Of a stretch of 36,279 nucleotides of DNA, positions 8,095 through 17,563 are shown in pieces. The notes beneath the pieces are model-generated. The model was not told where the DNA came from. It worked only from the letters and a program-made list of their open reading frames with translations, and searched no databases. The translations under genes and the position numbers were made by a program. This stretch comes from an uncultured delta proteobacterium (GTDB lineage: Bacteria; Desulfobacterota; Syntrophia; Syntrophales; Smithellaceae): assembly GCA_903907985.1 (NCBI GenBank), contig CAIVQG010000062.1, forward strand, positions 1-36,279. The letters run 5' to 3'. The first letter of the stretch is position 1. Every line of letters begins with the position of its first letter.

Positions 8095-11000
8095 ATGAAA
8101 GATCCAGCCGGCACAAATCAAGAATTACTCAAAGAAATATCCGCATTAAAACAGCAAATCCAGAAGATGGAAAGCTCGGCAGCAGATCGAATGCTGAAAG
8201 AAGAGGAATCGCACAAAAGCCACCGCTTCCTGTCCGATCTGATTGAAAATAGCGGCGCTCTTATCTGTATCAAAGATCGTGCGGGACGTTATGAGCAAGT
8301 CAACCACAAATGGGAAGAAGTGACGGGATTAACCCGCCAGAATACTATCGGCCGAACGGATGAAGAATTGTTTCCCGGACCAGCAGCCAGACAATTTCGC
8401 CAGAATGATTTGGAAGTCATGGAATCAGGATCAGTGCTGGAAAAAGAAGAAATCCTCGAAAACGAGCACGGAAAGCGGTTCTTTATCTCCATTAAATTCC
8501 CTTTACGCGACGACACTGGCGCAGTCAAGGGGATCTGCGGCATGATCACGGAAATCACCGCCCGCAAGCAGGCCGAATCACAACGGGAGATAGCCCTCGC
8601 AGAGCTGGGCAAGAGCGACTCATTAATACGCGCCATAGCCGATTCGGCACAGGATGCAATATTGATGATGGATCCGGCAGGTTGCATCTCCTTCTGGAAT
8701 CCGGCAGCGGAATATATCTTCGGCTACACAAACCAGGAGGCTCTTGGCAGAAACCTGCATCATCTCCTTGCCCCTGAGCGTTTCCTGGAATTATACCATG
8801 AGGCCTTTGGCAGGTTTAAAACAACCGGCCAGGGCGCAGTAACGGATAAAACCATCGAACTTCAGGCCCGCCGGAAGGATGGAGAAGAATTTCCTATCGA
8901 GCTGTCGCTTTCCGCTCTGCAAATTGAAGATGACTGGCATGCCCTGGGAATCATCCGGGACATCACCGCCCGCAAGCACGCGGAAAAAGCATTGCGGGAG
9001 AGCGAGGCGCTTTATCGAACTTTTATCAATGCTACCTCGGACATTGTGTTCCTGAAAGATGAAAAACTCCGCAATATAGTAATAAATCAGTCCTTTTCGG
9101 CATATATGGGCAAAACGGAAGAGGAGATAATCGGAAAAGACGATTTCGAACTGATGCCACCGGCTGCCGCAGAAAAATGCCGCCAAACAGACCTGGAAGC
9201 CCTGGCAAGAATGTCCACAATCACGTCGGTAGAGATTGTCGGCGATCAGGTTTATGAAACCCTCAAGTTCCCTGTTGAACTGGGAAACAACAGGAAAGGC
9301 ATTGGCGGATTTATCCGTAATGTCTCCGCCCGGAAGCAAGCCGAGGAAGCCCTGCAGGAAAACGAAAAGCGATTCCGGTTGATCACTGATAACGTTCGCG
9401 ACACTGTCTGGCTGATGGATATGAACCTGCAGACCGTCTGGATTTCTCCGTCGGTCGAGCGCAAACGCGGCTTCACCCTGGAGGAACTCCGGAGCCTTTC
9501 TCTGGAGCAGCATATGACTCCGGAATCGCTCCGGATGGCTCTGGAATTGATCGAAAAAAACCTCTCTCCGGAAAGACTGGCCAATCCCCAAGAAGATATC
9601 TCCGTGACAGCGGAATTGGAATTCTACCACAAGGACGGCTCCACACTGTGGGCAGATACGGTCATAACGCTTCTCCGGGACGGGCAGGGCATCCCCACCG
9701 GTTTTCTGGGCGTTTCCCGCGATACGACCGAACGCCGGCAAATGGAAGAGGCATTGCGGGAAAGCGAAAGAAAGTACAGGCTCCTTACCGAAAAGATGAC
9801 CGATATTGTATGGATTGCCGACATGAATTTGCGGACGCTCTATGTCTCGCCCTCCATTCAGACAGTTCTTGGATTCAGCCAGGAAGAACGGATGCATCAG
9901 ACCATCGATCAACAACTCACACCGCCCTCCTTGTCTTCGGCGCTGGAGGCACTGGCTGAAGAGCTTGCCCGCGAAGAGCAGGGTCATGGTGACCCGAACA
10001 GGAACGTAAGCCTTGTATTAGAAAATTATCATAAAGACGGTTCAACCCGCTGGATGGAGACTATCATAACCGGTATTCGTAATAGCCAGGGTGTTTTGAC
10101 CGAACTTCATGGAGTGTCCAAAGACATCACGATCCGCATGCAGGTAGAGCAGGAATTGCACGAATCCCGCAGGAGATTGGAAAACATTATTGAATTTCTT
10201 CCCGATTCCACCCTGGTTGTCGATCATGAAGGAAAGGTGATCGCCTGGAACAGGGCCATTGAAGCCATGACCGGCGTCAGGAAAGAAGATATGCTCGGGA
10301 AAGGCAACTACGAGTATGCACTGCCGTTTTATGGGAAAAGAAGACCAATACTCATTGATCTTGCCCTTCGCCCGGACAGGGAGATGGAAAAACAATACAC
10401 TGATGTGCAGAGGATCGGAGATATCCTTTTGGGCGAAGCCTATACACCGAATTTGCCACCTGGTGACGTTCATCTCTCCGGCACGTCATCCGTTCTTTAC
10501 GATTCCAAGGGCGATATAATTGCCGCCATAGAATGTATCCGTGATAATACGGAACGCAAAAAGTTAGCCGAACGTTTAAGCCGCGCAGAGAAGATGGAGG
10601 CTGTGGGCACTCTGGCAGGCGGCGTCGCTCATGACCTAAATAATGTTCTCGGGGTCTTGGTCGGATTTTCGGAACTGCTTGTAGAAAAACTGCCCCAAGA
10701 CAGTTCCCTGCAAAAATATGCTGATAACATCCTGCAATCCAGCATCAGAGGTGCGGCAATCATTCAGGATCTTTTAACTTTGGCCAGGAGAGGTGTAAAC
10801 GTTTCGGAAGTAGTCAATCTGAACAAAATCGTTTCCGATTATCTCCGGACACCGGAGTTGGAGAAGCTGAAATTCTATCATCCGGGTTTGAAAATTTCGA
10901 CTGTGCTTGAAGATGGACTTCTGAACGTCAAAGGTTCGCCCATCCATTTAGGCAAAACCATAATGAATCTGGTTTCTAATGCCGCAGAATCCCTGTCCGT

Positions 11001-11724
11001 TCAAGGCGAAGTGACAATAAGAACGGAGAACCGCTACCTGGATCAACCCATCAAGGGTTATGACGAGATGAAGGAAGGCGATTATGTGGTTTTAACTGTT
11101 TCCGATACGGGCACGGGTATTTCCGCGAATGACCTGGGCAAAATATTCGAGCCCTTCTACACCAAGAAAGTAATGGGGAAAAGCGGAACAGGATTGGGCC
11201 TGGCTGTGGTCTGGGGAACAGTGAAAGATCATAATGGCTACATCGATGTACAAAGTGAGGAAAACAAAGGAACTACCTTCAACCTCTACTTCCCCGTGAC
11301 CAGAGAGGAAATGGGGAAAGCTGAAAAGGCCATATCTCCTGATTCCTATATGAGCAATGGTGAATCCATCCTGATCGTAGATGACGTAAAGGAACAGAGA
11401 GATTTGGCGATCAGTATGTTAGGGAGGCTGGGGTATCAGGTAGAAGCTGTTGCGGGTGGAGAAGAGGCAATTGAGTACCTCAAAAACAAAAAAGCTGACC
11501 TGGTCGTTCTGGATATGATTATGGAACCCGGAATTGACGGCCTGGAAACATACAGGAGAATACTTAAAATCAACCCCGGCCAGATGGCAATTATTGTCAG
11601 CGGTTTTTCCGAAACTGCCCGGATCAGGAAGACTCAGGAAATGGGCGCCGGGGATTTTGTCCGCAAACCTTATGTTATGGAGAAAATCGGCCTCGCTGTA
11701 AGAAAGGAACTGGACCGGAAATAA
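8095..11724 (+). CDS. Hybrid histidine kinase with six PAS domains and a receiver
   Basis: This 1209-residue cytoplasmic sensor kinase has no signal peptide or membrane segment. In order it has a short coiled coil (about 8-45), six PAS domains (about 46-160, 177-300, 304-420, 424-550, 558-685 and 691-820), a HisKA dimerisation domain, a HATPase domain (about 935-1070) and a receiver (1090-1209). The phospho-acceptor His846 is in GGVAHDLNN. The ATP lid reads GTGLGLAVVWG. The receiver has acidic residues in VDD and Asp1140 in VVLDMIM, so it can take phosphate. PAS4 and PAS5 resemble each other closely, as do PAS1 and PAS3, suggesting internal duplication. No response regulator gene is adjacent, so it is an orphan. 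Ligand and output are unknown. Confidence 0.95.
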   Translation: MKDPAGTNQELLKEISALKQQIQKMESSAADRMLKEEESHKSHRFLSDLIENSGALICIKDRAGRYEQVNHKWEEVTGLTRQNTIGRTDEELFPGPAARQFRQNDLEVMESGSVLEKEEILENEHGKRFFISIKFPLRDDTGAVKGICGMITEITARKQAESQREIALAELGKSDSLIRAIADSAQDAILMMDPAGCISFWNPAAEYIFGYTNQEALGRNLHHLLAPERFLELYHEAFGRFKTTGQGAVTDKTIELQARRKDGEEFPIELSLSALQIEDDWHALGIIRDITARKHAEKALRESEALYRTFINATSDIVFLKDEKLRNIVINQSFSAYMGKTEEEIIGKDDFELMPPAAAEKCRQTDLEALARMSTITSVEIVGDQVYETLKFPVELGNNRKGIGGFIRNVSARKQAEEALQENEKRFRLITDNVRDTVWLMDMNLQTVWISPSVERKRGFTLEELRSLSLEQHMTPESLRMALELIEKNLSPERLANPQEDISVTAELEFYHKDGSTLWADTVITLLRDGQGIPTGFLGVSRDTTERRQMEEALRESERKYRLLTEKMTDIVWIADMNLRTLYVSPSIQTVLGFSQEERMHQTIDQQLTPPSLSSALEALAEELAREEQGHGDPNRNVSLVLENYHKDGSTRWMETIITGIRNSQGVLTELHGVSKDITIRMQVEQELHESRRRLENIIEFLPDSTLVVDHEGKVIAWNRAIEAMTGVRKEDMLGKGNYEYALPFYGKRRPILIDLALRPDREMEKQYTDVQRIGDILLGEAYTPNLPPGDVHLSGTSSVLYDSKGDIIAAIECIRDNTERKKLAERLSRAEKMEAVGTLAGGVAHDLNNVLGVLVGFSELLVEKLPQDSSLQKYADNILQSSIRGAAIIQDLLTLARRGVNVSEVVNLNKIVSDYLRTPELEKLKFYHPGLKISTVLEDGLLNVKGSPIHLGKTIMNLVSNAAESLSVQGEVTIRTENRYLDQPIKGYDEMKEGDYVVLTVSDTGTGISANDLGKIFEPFYTKKVMGKSGTGLGLAVVWGTVKDHNGYIDVQSEENKGTTFNLYFPVTREEMGKAEKAISPDSYMSNGESILIVDDVKEQRDLAISMLGRLGYQVEAVAGGEEAIEYLKNKKADLVVLDMIMEPGIDGLETYRRILKINPGQMAIIVSGFSETARIRKTQEMGAGDFVRKPYVMEKIGLAVRKELDRK

Positions 11725-11741
11725 GCACGAATATTTCTTTA

Positions 11742-13376
11742 TTATTTCGTCATGACGAATTTTTGTTCATCTTTTGGAACGTACCATTTGATGAAATTAT
11801 ATTCGAGACCGATGGGTGCCGGTTCAATTCCGCGAAAGCGCTTATTGATGATAATCAGGCTATCAGGCACGTAGAGAAATGTGTAGGGTTGATCTTCCGC
11901 CAGTATTTCCTGAAACCGGTCGTAATATTTTTTTCTTTCCTTCTGGTCAAAAGTACTGCGGCCCCGCTCCAGCATCTCATCCGCCTCGGTATTTTTGTAA
12001 GAGATGAAATTTAATTCTTCCGGCGCGGTTTTACTGGAATGCCAGACATCGTAGGCATCAGGATCCGGCGGAATTGTCCAGCCCAGAATGACGGTATCGA
12101 AACGCCGTTTGTTGATGAAGTCATTAATAAAAGCCGCCCACTCCAGTACCCGGATTTTTACCGTGATGCCCACTTCCGCCAGTTGTCTTTGGATTATCTC
12201 CGCGCATTTCTGCCGCGTTTCATTGCCCTGACTGAGAACCAACTCAAAAACAAAGGGTTTTCCGTCCTTTTCCAGAATGCCATCACCATTTGAATCTTTC
12301 CATCCTGCTTCCCGAAGAAGCTCCCTGGCTTTTTGCGGGTTGAAGTTATAAATTTTTACATCCCCGTTATAGGCCCAGGTGCCCGGCTTGAAGGGCCCGG
12401 TTGCCGGTTTTCCCAATCCTAAAAGCACACCGCTGACAATCTCATCTTTATTAATCGCATACGATATGGCCTGCCGAACTCGCTTGTCGGTAAAAAGCGG
12501 ATTTTTTAAATTATATCCCAGATAAGTGTAGGCAAAGGACAGATAACGGTATTTGTTAAAATTATCCTGGAATACTTTACTTTCCGTCTGTCGCGTATAT
12601 TGCAGCGGAGACAATCCGGAAATATCAATTCCCTGGCTGCGCAATTCCAGGAACAATGTTGCCATATCCGGGATGATGCGGGTGATGTGACCGTCAATAT
12701 ACGGCCGACCTTCAAAATAATCGGGATTGGCCACAAGGACAATCTTTTGGCCGGCCACCCATTCCTTGAATTTATAGGGGCCCGTGCCGATGGGATGGCG
12801 GGTGAGAGGACTCTTGGTAATATCTGTGCCTGCCAGAAGATGTTTGGGCAGAATGGACGCCCCCCAGCTGATCAGGGCCGGGGCAAAAGGTTTGTCATAA
12901 GTTACCCGGAAGGTATAATCATCAAGGACATCGGCCTTTTTTACTTTCAGAAAATCACCGGCATAGGCAGTGGGAGTTTTAGGGTCGATCGTTACTTGAT
13001 AAGTATAAAGGACATCGGCGGCAGTAAAAGGTCGGCCGTCATGCCATTTAACTCCTTTGCGCAAATGAAAGGTGATTATCAGGCCATTGGCAGAAATATC
13101 CCAGAACTCGGCCAGATCGCCAACAGTATTCATGTTTTTGTCATATTTAACAAGACCATTATAGACTAAACCGGCAATATCGTGGGAAGGCTTGTCGGAG
13201 GCCAGCAGCGGAATCAGGTTGCTGGCGTCACCGATACCACCGTTGACAATAATATCACCATAGGCGGGCTCTTTAGCTGTCCGATTTTCCGTTTTTTCGG
13301 TTGTGGGCGCATTGTTGCAGGCGGCAACAAAAAGTGCTGCGACAAATAACAATAAGATCGAACGTAACATTTTCAT
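11742..13376 (-). CDS. Family 5 extracellular solute-binding lipoprotein (peptide-binding, DppA/OppA type)
   Basis: This 544-residue protein starts with a lipoprotein signal peptide ending in the lipobox VAAC (Cys20), so it is probably anchored facing the periplasm. The mature part has the family 5 binding-protein pattern: YNGLVKYDKNMN, then FHLRKGVKWHDGRPFTAADV at about residues 99-118, and later the RVRQAISYAINKDEIV segment. Such proteins deliver peptides, nickel or other solutes to ABC importers. No permease or ATPase gene is nearby, so this one is an orphan and its solute cannot be told. It is convergent with the hybrid kinase and divergent from cydA. The start could be ATG at 13376 or, two codons later, at 13370. 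Confidence 0.92.
   Translation of the reverse strand: MKMLRSILLLFVAALFVAACNNAPTTEKTENRTAKEPAYGDIIVNGGIGDASNLIPLLASDKPSHDIAGLVYNGLVKYDKNMNTVGDLAEFWDISANGLIITFHLRKGVKWHDGRPFTAADVLYTYQVTIDPKTPTAYAGDFLKVKKADVLDDYTFRVTYDKPFAPALISWGASILPKHLLAGTDITKSPLTRHPIGTGPYKFKEWVAGQKIVLVANPDYFEGRPYIDGHITRIIPDMATLFLELRSQGIDISGLSPLQYTRQTESKVFQDNFNKYRYLSFAYTYLGYNLKNPLFTDKRVRQAISYAINKDEIVSGVLLGLGKPATGPFKPGTWAYNGDVKIYNFNPQKARELLREAGWKDSNGDGILEKDGKPFVFELVLSQGNETRQKCAEIIQRQLAEVGITVKIRVLEWAAFINDFINKRRFDTVILGWTIPPDPDAYDVWHSSKTAPEELNFISYKNTEADEMLERGRSTFDQKERKKYYDRFQEILAEDQPYTFLYVPDSLIIINKRFRGIEPAPIGLEYNFIKWYVPKDEQKFVMTK
11746..11764 (+). terminator. Possible weak terminator between convergent genes
   Basis: The perfect 14-base palindrome TTCGTCATGACGAA (11746-11759) is followed by five T residues. 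It could form a 5-bp stem with a 4-base loop after the kinase gene. It lies within the last codons of the convergent gene on the other strand. The stem is short, so termination is uncertain. Confidence 0.3.
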
Positions 13377-13476
13377 GGCTGTTAAATTAGCCTAGCAGAT
13401 AATCCTTTGCAACACATTTTTGCCGGATCGCCGAACATCCTTCAACATCCAACGACAGTTTAAAAATTAAGTTGTT

Positions 13477-13487
13477 GATAAGTTATC
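13477..13487. promoter_or_regulatory. Short palindrome in the gap before cydA
   Basis: GATAA-G-TTATC is a perfect 11-base palindrome about 45 bases before the cydA start. The 156-base gap (13377-13532) must hold the divergent promoters of the solute-binding protein and cydAB, but no convincing -35/-10 pair was found. The site could bind an oxygen- or redox-responsive regulator, or be chance; it does not match the FNR box TTGAT-N4-ATCAA well. Confidence 0.25.
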
Positions 13488-13532
13488 TTCAATTCGCTAA
13501 TAATGTCGAGCATCAAAAAAATGGAGGTGTCT

Positions 13533-14840
13533 ATGAGTGCATTACTTCTTGCCCGTATCCAATTCGCCTTTACAATAGGCTTCCATTTTCTCTTTCCGGC
13601 TATGACACTGGGCACTGCACTGATCATCCTCATATCCGAAACTCTTTATTTGATCAAAAAAGATGAAGTTTATAAAAAGATCACCAATTTCCTGGCCAGA
13701 CTGCTGGGGCTGATTTTCGTAATAGGCGCGGCAACCGGTATTACCATGGAATTTTCCTTCGGCACAAACTGGTCGGGATATTCCAGGGCGGTGGGAGACA
13801 TCTTTGGACCGATACTCGCGGCCGAAGGCGTAATCGCTTTTTTTCTGGAATCCGTATTCATCGGAGTGCTTATTTTTGGCAGAAACAAGGTTTCGGCGAA
13901 AGTTTACTGGGTAGCGGCGCTGCTGGTATTCATAGGAGGTCACCTTTCCGCATTCTGGATAGTTGTCGCTAATTCCTGGATGCAGACTCCCGCAGGCTAC
14001 GCAATAAATGAAGCTGGTAAAATTGTTCTGACCAGTTTTACCGATACCGTTTTTAATCCATCAACGATCATCAGGTTTTGTCATACGGTAGTTGCTTCGT
14101 GGATGACCTGTGCGATTATGGTTGCGGGAATCGCCGGATATTATGTAAGACAAGGCCTGCATGGTCAGACGGCCAAGACAATGCTGAAAATCGGCATAAT
14201 TCTTTTTGCCCTCACTCCGCTTTTGCAACTGGCAACAGGCCATATTCATGCCATTGAAGTCATCAACATGCAGCCGGAAAAAGCGGCTGCACTTGAGGGT
14301 CATTTTGACACTGCCAAAGGCGTGCCGCTTTATCTTGTGGGATTTGTTGATGAGCAAAAAGAAAAGACATATGGAATTTACGCACCCAAGGCACTGAGCT
14401 TTTTATATAACTTTGACTGGAACTCGGAAATAAAAGGACTGAAAGATTTCCCCAAAGAAAACTGGCCGCCGGTTAACTTGACGTTTCAGGCCTATCATAT
14501 CATGGTGGGGATAGGCATGCTGGCAATTGCCTTGGGATTGCTCGGCGCGTATCTGCTTTGGACTAAAAAAATCTATGAGGCTAAATCATATCTTCTCATT
14601 CTTCCTTTTCTGATACCATTGCCGCATATCGCTCATGAGACAGGGTGGATAGCCGCGGAAGTAGGCAGGCAGCCCTGGATAATCTATAAGCTGATGAAGA
14701 CGGCCAATGCCGCCTCAGTAGTAGTTACTGCAGGTGAGATAGTTTTCAGCCTGCTCATGTTTTTCCTTATTTATTTGCTGCTGGCGATAATGTTTATCAT
14801 GCTGTTTATGAAAATTGTTAAAAATGGCCCTGCAGTGTAA
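13533..14840 (+). CDS. cydA: Cytochrome bd oxidase subunit I
   Basis: This polytopic membrane protein of about 435 residues is the quinol-oxidising subunit of cytochrome bd, which reduces oxygen to water with high affinity. His18 in RIQFAFTIGFHFLFP corresponds to the heme b595 ligand His19 of E. coli. The GRQPW segment near the C-terminal third is the family signature. The loop after GHIHAIEV is short, so this is the short-Q-loop form common outside enterobacteria. The start was set at ATG 13533, because GGAGG at 13523-13527 fits it and the family begins at about MSALLLARIQFA. cydB follows by 38 bases. In an otherwise anaerobic gene set the enzyme probably protects against oxygen. Confidence 0.96.
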   Translation: MSALLLARIQFAFTIGFHFLFPAMTLGTALIILISETLYLIKKDEVYKKITNFLARLLGLIFVIGAATGITMEFSFGTNWSGYSRAVGDIFGPILAAEGVIAFFLESVFIGVLIFGRNKVSAKVYWVAALLVFIGGHLSAFWIVVANSWMQTPAGYAINEAGKIVLTSFTDTVFNPSTIIRFCHTVVASWMTCAIMVAGIAGYYVRQGLHGQTAKTMLKIGIILFALTPLLQLATGHIHAIEVINMQPEKAAALEGHFDTAKGVPLYLVGFVDEQKEKTYGIYAPKALSFLYNFDWNSEIKGLKDFPKENWPPVNLTFQAYHIMVGIGMLAIALGLLGAYLLWTKKIYEAKSYLLILPFLIPLPHIAHETGWIAAEVGRQPWIIYKLMKTANAASVVVTAGEIVFSLLMFFLIYLLLAIMFIMLFMKIVKNGPAV

Positions 14841-14878
14841 TTAATATCAATGGTCCAACAGGTGCGGAGGAATGATCA

Positions 14879-15889
14879 ATGGAAAATATACAGAACTATC
14901 AAATTCTCTGGTTTGTTCTTGTTTTGATACTCTTTGCCGGCTATGCTCTCCTGGATGGATTTGATCTGGGAATAGGAGCGCTACTACCCTTTATCGGTAA
15001 GACAAAAGAGGAAAAGGATATACTGATCAATTCCATTGGCCCGGTCTGGGATGGTAATGAAGTATGGCTCATCACCGGCGGCGGCGCGCTATTTGCGGCT
15101 TTTCCCCACGCATACGCCACCGCCTTCTCCGGCTTTTATCTGGCGATGATGCTTGTTTTGTTCGCGCTGATCTTCCGGGCTGTCTCGATGGAATTTCGCG
15201 CCAATGATGAAGAGCGAGCCTTTATCTGGGAGAAGGCTTTTACTGTCGGCAGTGGCCTTGCCGCGCTTTTATTTGGCGTGGCCCTGGGTAATGTTGTTTA
15301 TGGAGTACCATTAGATAATAAAATGGAATTTACCGGCAGTTTCTTCACCCTGCTCAGACCGGTGCCTCTTTTGTTTGGCATCACCGGCTTTGCCGCTGTT
15401 CTCTTGCAAGGCGCAGCTTACGCCGTAATGAAAACCGAAGGCGAATTACAAAAGCGCTCTTTTCGTGCAGTCAGCATTCTGCTGCGGGTCAATCTTATAA
15501 CTGCAATTGCCTACTTTATGACAATGGCATTTACGTTTCCGGGGCTTACGTCCAATTGGGTATTCTATGTGGCAATTCTTTTCACTTTGCTGGGGCTTGC
15601 GGGAATTTTCTTCTCTCTCAAAAAGGAAAACGACTCCGCCCCGTTTTGGGAATCATCGTTTTCTTTTATCGGTTTATGGCTTGCCGTGGCCGCATTTCAT
15701 TTCCCCAATCTGATCAAAGCAAGCAATGATCAAAATTTAAGCATAACGGTATTTAACAGTTCCACTGGATTGCCAACGTTAAAGTTGATGAGCGTTATTG
15801 CCATAATCGGCATGCCGGTAGTCATCGGTTATACCATATTCGTTTACCGGATTTTTAAGGGGAAAACAAAAGTATCTGATCACTATTAA
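14879..15889 (+). CDS. cydB: Cytochrome bd oxidase subunit II
   Basis: This 336-residue membrane protein partners CydA. The N-terminal motif GYALLDGFDLGIGALLPF and the following GPVWDGNEVWLITGGGALFA are diagnostic of CydB. Several hydrophobic helices follow, as expected. GGAGG at 14866-14870 lies eight bases before the ATG. No small cydX-like ORF is evident in the 47 bases between cydB and the next gene. Confidence 0.96.
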   Translation: MENIQNYQILWFVLVLILFAGYALLDGFDLGIGALLPFIGKTKEEKDILINSIGPVWDGNEVWLITGGGALFAAFPHAYATAFSGFYLAMMLVLFALIFRAVSMEFRANDEERAFIWEKAFTVGSGLAALLFGVALGNVVYGVPLDNKMEFTGSFFTLLRPVPLLFGITGFAAVLLQGAAYAVMKTEGELQKRSFRAVSILLRVNLITAIAYFMTMAFTFPGLTSNWVFYVAILFTLLGLAGIFFSLKKENDSAPFWESSFSFIGLWLAVAAFHFPNLIKASNDQNLSITVFNSSTGLPTLKLMSVIAIIGMPVVIGYTIFVYRIFKGKTKVSDHY

Positions 15890-15936
15890 TGCCAAATATT
15901 TCCACAGCATTATCATTCCGCATAATGGAATAAATT

Positions 15937-17499
15937 ATGGTTAAAGAGAAAAAAAATAAATCTCCTCGTTCCCTGCTGAAATTAGAAAATCTGCGGCTCA
16001 AAGCTGCCAGTGGCTGGGATGTTTTAGCTGATGCTGTCAAAAATTACAGCCTCAACGGAGACACCAATCAAGCCGCAGCAATTGCCCTTTATGCCATCCT
16101 TTCCGCCATCCCCTTATTCATCCTGACCATCGTTGCTGCCGGATTTGTTTTCAATTCTTATCCGCATATTCAAGCGGACATTACCGAAGCCATAAGCCGT
16201 GGCTTCTTTTCGGAAAAACTTTTAGCGCAACTCGGCCAAATTGAGAAGAAAAGGAATTTATTGGGCTGGGCCGGTGTGCTGGGCTTGATCTGGCTTTCCT
16301 CTGCAATTTTTGACTCCATGGCGACGGCACTCAATATTATTTTCCGTTCGCAGAAAAAACGTAACTTTTTCCGGGCGAAGCTGCTCGCCATTTCCATGAT
16401 TCCGCTGGCCTGGATTGTGGGTATCGCCTCTGTAGCCATCAGCTATATCACTGCTTTGCTCGTCTCACAGCCGGCACTTTTTATGGAGAGTCTGGGATTT
16501 TCTCTTTCAGCGGTATCCGCCGTCCTGCTTCGCTACGTCGTGCCTTATTTAATTACAACTCTTTTTTTTATTATCGTTTACCGGGTAATTCCAACTGCCA
16601 GGATTCGTCTTTCCGTTGCCGTCGCCGGCAGCGCAATTGCCGCCCTGCTCCTGGAAATTGCCAAACAGTTCTTTACCTGGTATGTTGCCAACTATACCCG
16701 CTATGATGTTATTTTCGGCTCTCTGGAAGCAGTTGTCATCCTGGTCATCGGCGTATTTTACATTGCTTTAATTTTCCTGTTTTGTGCGGAAATGATGTCG
16801 TCGTATCAGCGCCGTGATATTCTTTTGCTCGAAGGAGCAATACTCAACCCTCATAAAAGCATCCTGAAAGTTGATGAACGTCTCTTTAAAAAATTTGGGC
16901 GCGCCTATGAAAAAGACAGCATTGTTTTTAATGAAGGTGATAGCGGACATGAAATGTTTTATGTCTTGTCTGGTCGTATCTTTTTGGAAAAAGTTGATTG
17001 CCAGATAAAAAAAGTATTAGCTGAAATGGGGCCTGGGAAATATTTTGGCGAAATGGCCGCTCTTATTGATATATCTCGGTCTGCGACGGCGCGCGCGATA
17101 GAGCACAGCCATCTGGCAGTTATTGACGGTAATACTTTCCGTGATATGCTGAGGGAAAGCCAGGATGTAGCCCTGCACATGCTCAAAGAATTTTCCCGCC
17201 GGTTAAAAAACTCCAATAGCGCTCTCGAAGAGTTGACTAATCTGTGGGTGCGCATGGCTATTGTCATTTATTTCATTGATAATCCCGGAGCAAAAATTAC
17301 AGAGCACCTGCCACAACTGGCAACGATTACTAAAAAGGAACCGGCAAACATCAGGGAAATATTAAATGAACTGGCCCGCGAAGGAATAATGATTATCAAT
17401 AATGATCTGTTGACGGAAGTAGTTCGGGAAAAAATGTGGAGCTTGCTGGAAAACGGGGAGTTACGTAAGTGCTTTATCGCCGAAAAAGATAAAGTCTGA
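15937..17499 (+). CDS. YihY/BrkB-family membrane protein fused to a Crp/Fnr-like regulator
   Basis: The first about 300 of 520 residues form a YihY/BrkB-type integral membrane domain with about six hydrophobic helices, including AAAIALYAILSAIPLFIL near residue 46. From about residue 315 a cyclic-nucleotide-binding fold follows. Its phosphate-binding cassette is intact in type: FGE at 370-372 and Arg381-Ser382 in SRSATARA. The tail then reads like the C-helix of Crp/Fnr proteins (LKEFSRRLKNSNSALEELT) and a winged-helix-like stretch (LATITKKEPANIREILNEL). So a membrane protein appears joined to a whole Crp-type regulator facing the cytoplasm. It might be a membrane-tethered regulator or a ligand-gated transporter. 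The ligand is unknown. It follows cydB by 47 bases. Confidence 0.85.
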   Translation: MVKEKKNKSPRSLLKLENLRLKAASGWDVLADAVKNYSLNGDTNQAAAIALYAILSAIPLFILTIVAAGFVFNSYPHIQADITEAISRGFFSEKLLAQLGQIEKKRNLLGWAGVLGLIWLSSAIFDSMATALNIIFRSQKKRNFFRAKLLAISMIPLAWIVGIASVAISYITALLVSQPALFMESLGFSLSAVSAVLLRYVVPYLITTLFFIIVYRVIPTARIRLSVAVAGSAIAALLLEIAKQFFTWYVANYTRYDVIFGSLEAVVILVIGVFYIALIFLFCAEMMSSYQRRDILLLEGAILNPHKSILKVDERLFKKFGRAYEKDSIVFNEGDSGHEMFYVLSGRIFLEKVDCQIKKVLAEMGPGKYFGEMAALIDISRSATARAIEHSHLAVIDGNTFRDMLRESQDVALHMLKEFSRRLKNSNSALEELTNLWVRMAIVIYFIDNPGAKITEHLPQLATITKKEPANIREILNELAREGIMIINNDLLTEVVREKMWSLLENGELRKCFIAEKDKV

Positions 17500-17563
17500 G
17501 GGCTGCTCGGGGAGTCCTGCGACTGTCGGCTAATTCGTTCGTTGACGGGTGGGAAATGGAACA

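Noticed and set aside
8791-9987. 398-residue minus-strand frame inside the kinase
   Set aside because: It is antisense to the PAS domains, whose sequence is clearly coding on the + strand; no recognisable domain.
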